A DNA stretch of 64,000 bases from the NCBI RefSeq assembly GCF_030680185.1, contig NZ_JAUXVZ010000056.1:41812-105811 (forward strand), in the 5' to 3' direction. The notes below the pieces were generated by a model. The model saw only the letters and a program-made list of their open reading frames with translations, searched no databases and had not been told where the DNA came from. The DNA comes from Phenylobacterium sp. (GTDB taxonomy: Bacteria > Pseudomonadota > Alphaproteobacteria > Caulobacterales > Caulobacteraceae). Each line of letters opens with the position of its first letter. The first letter of the stretch is position 1. Shown here piece by piece: positions 63,706 to 64,000 of the stretch. The translations under genes and the position numbers were made by a program.

Positions 63706-64000
<295 letters not shown>

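Overview
The window looks like the chromosome of a GC-rich alphaproteobacterium of the Caulobacteraceae, most likely Brevundimonas or a close relative. This is inferred from gene content and order: an S10-spc-alpha ribosomal cluster with alphaproteobacterial gene order, a GTP-type PEP carboxykinase, two DUF2336 proteins, ATP12, and a lipoprotein resembling a Caulobacter family. There is no rRNA, CRISPR array or prophage. One tRNA (Thr-UGU) is present.

Left part (1-24.5 kb), mixed housekeeping and accessory genes: the C-terminal part of an ATP-dependent 5-oxoprolinase runs into a tightly coupled DUF969-DUF979-DUF2891 operon, plausibly for 5-oxoproline (pyroglutamate) uptake and use. Then follow tRNA-Thr, feoAB (ferrous iron uptake) with a palindrome in the promoter region, a cytochrome c lipoprotein, an RND efflux pump with its membrane fusion protein, an outer-membrane barrel coupled to a class II aldolase, and a group of two DUF2336 proteins around NAD kinase and an Hpt phosphotransfer protein. 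A lytic transglycosylase, a TonB-like protein, a ThiO/DadA-like oxidase, pckG, a DUF938 methyltransferase, a GlcG/HbpS protein and an RluF-like pseudouridine synthase complete this part.

Middle (24.5-42.8 kb), the most mosaic stretch: it holds a family of GC-rich palindromic intergenic repeats and a 276-bp element with 17-bp terminal inverted repeats that abuts a truncated duplicate of a tyrosine phosphatase gene. An AT-richer gene of unknown function lies beside it. The backbone is a co-oriented minus-strand series (htrA-like protease, rarA, crcB, rluC, HAD phosphatase, ATP12, pccB) broken up by plus-strand genes, repeats and a regulator/membrane-protein pair with its likely operators.

Right part (42.8-58.1 kb): the complete minus-strand S10-spc-alpha cluster from rpsJ to rplQ, including secY, adk and rpoA. 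A TonB-like proline-rich protein gene sits between adk and rpsM. A strong hairpin terminator closes the cluster.

Far right (58.1-64 kb): rpsJ and tuf, often neighbours, are separated by about 5.6 kb. This stretch holds an outer-membrane barrel, a DUF2807 secreted repeat protein, a JmjC/cupin-like protein coupled to a CelD-type GNAT acetyltransferase, a small disordered protein and a DUF302 protein. The 3' end of tuf lies at the edge.
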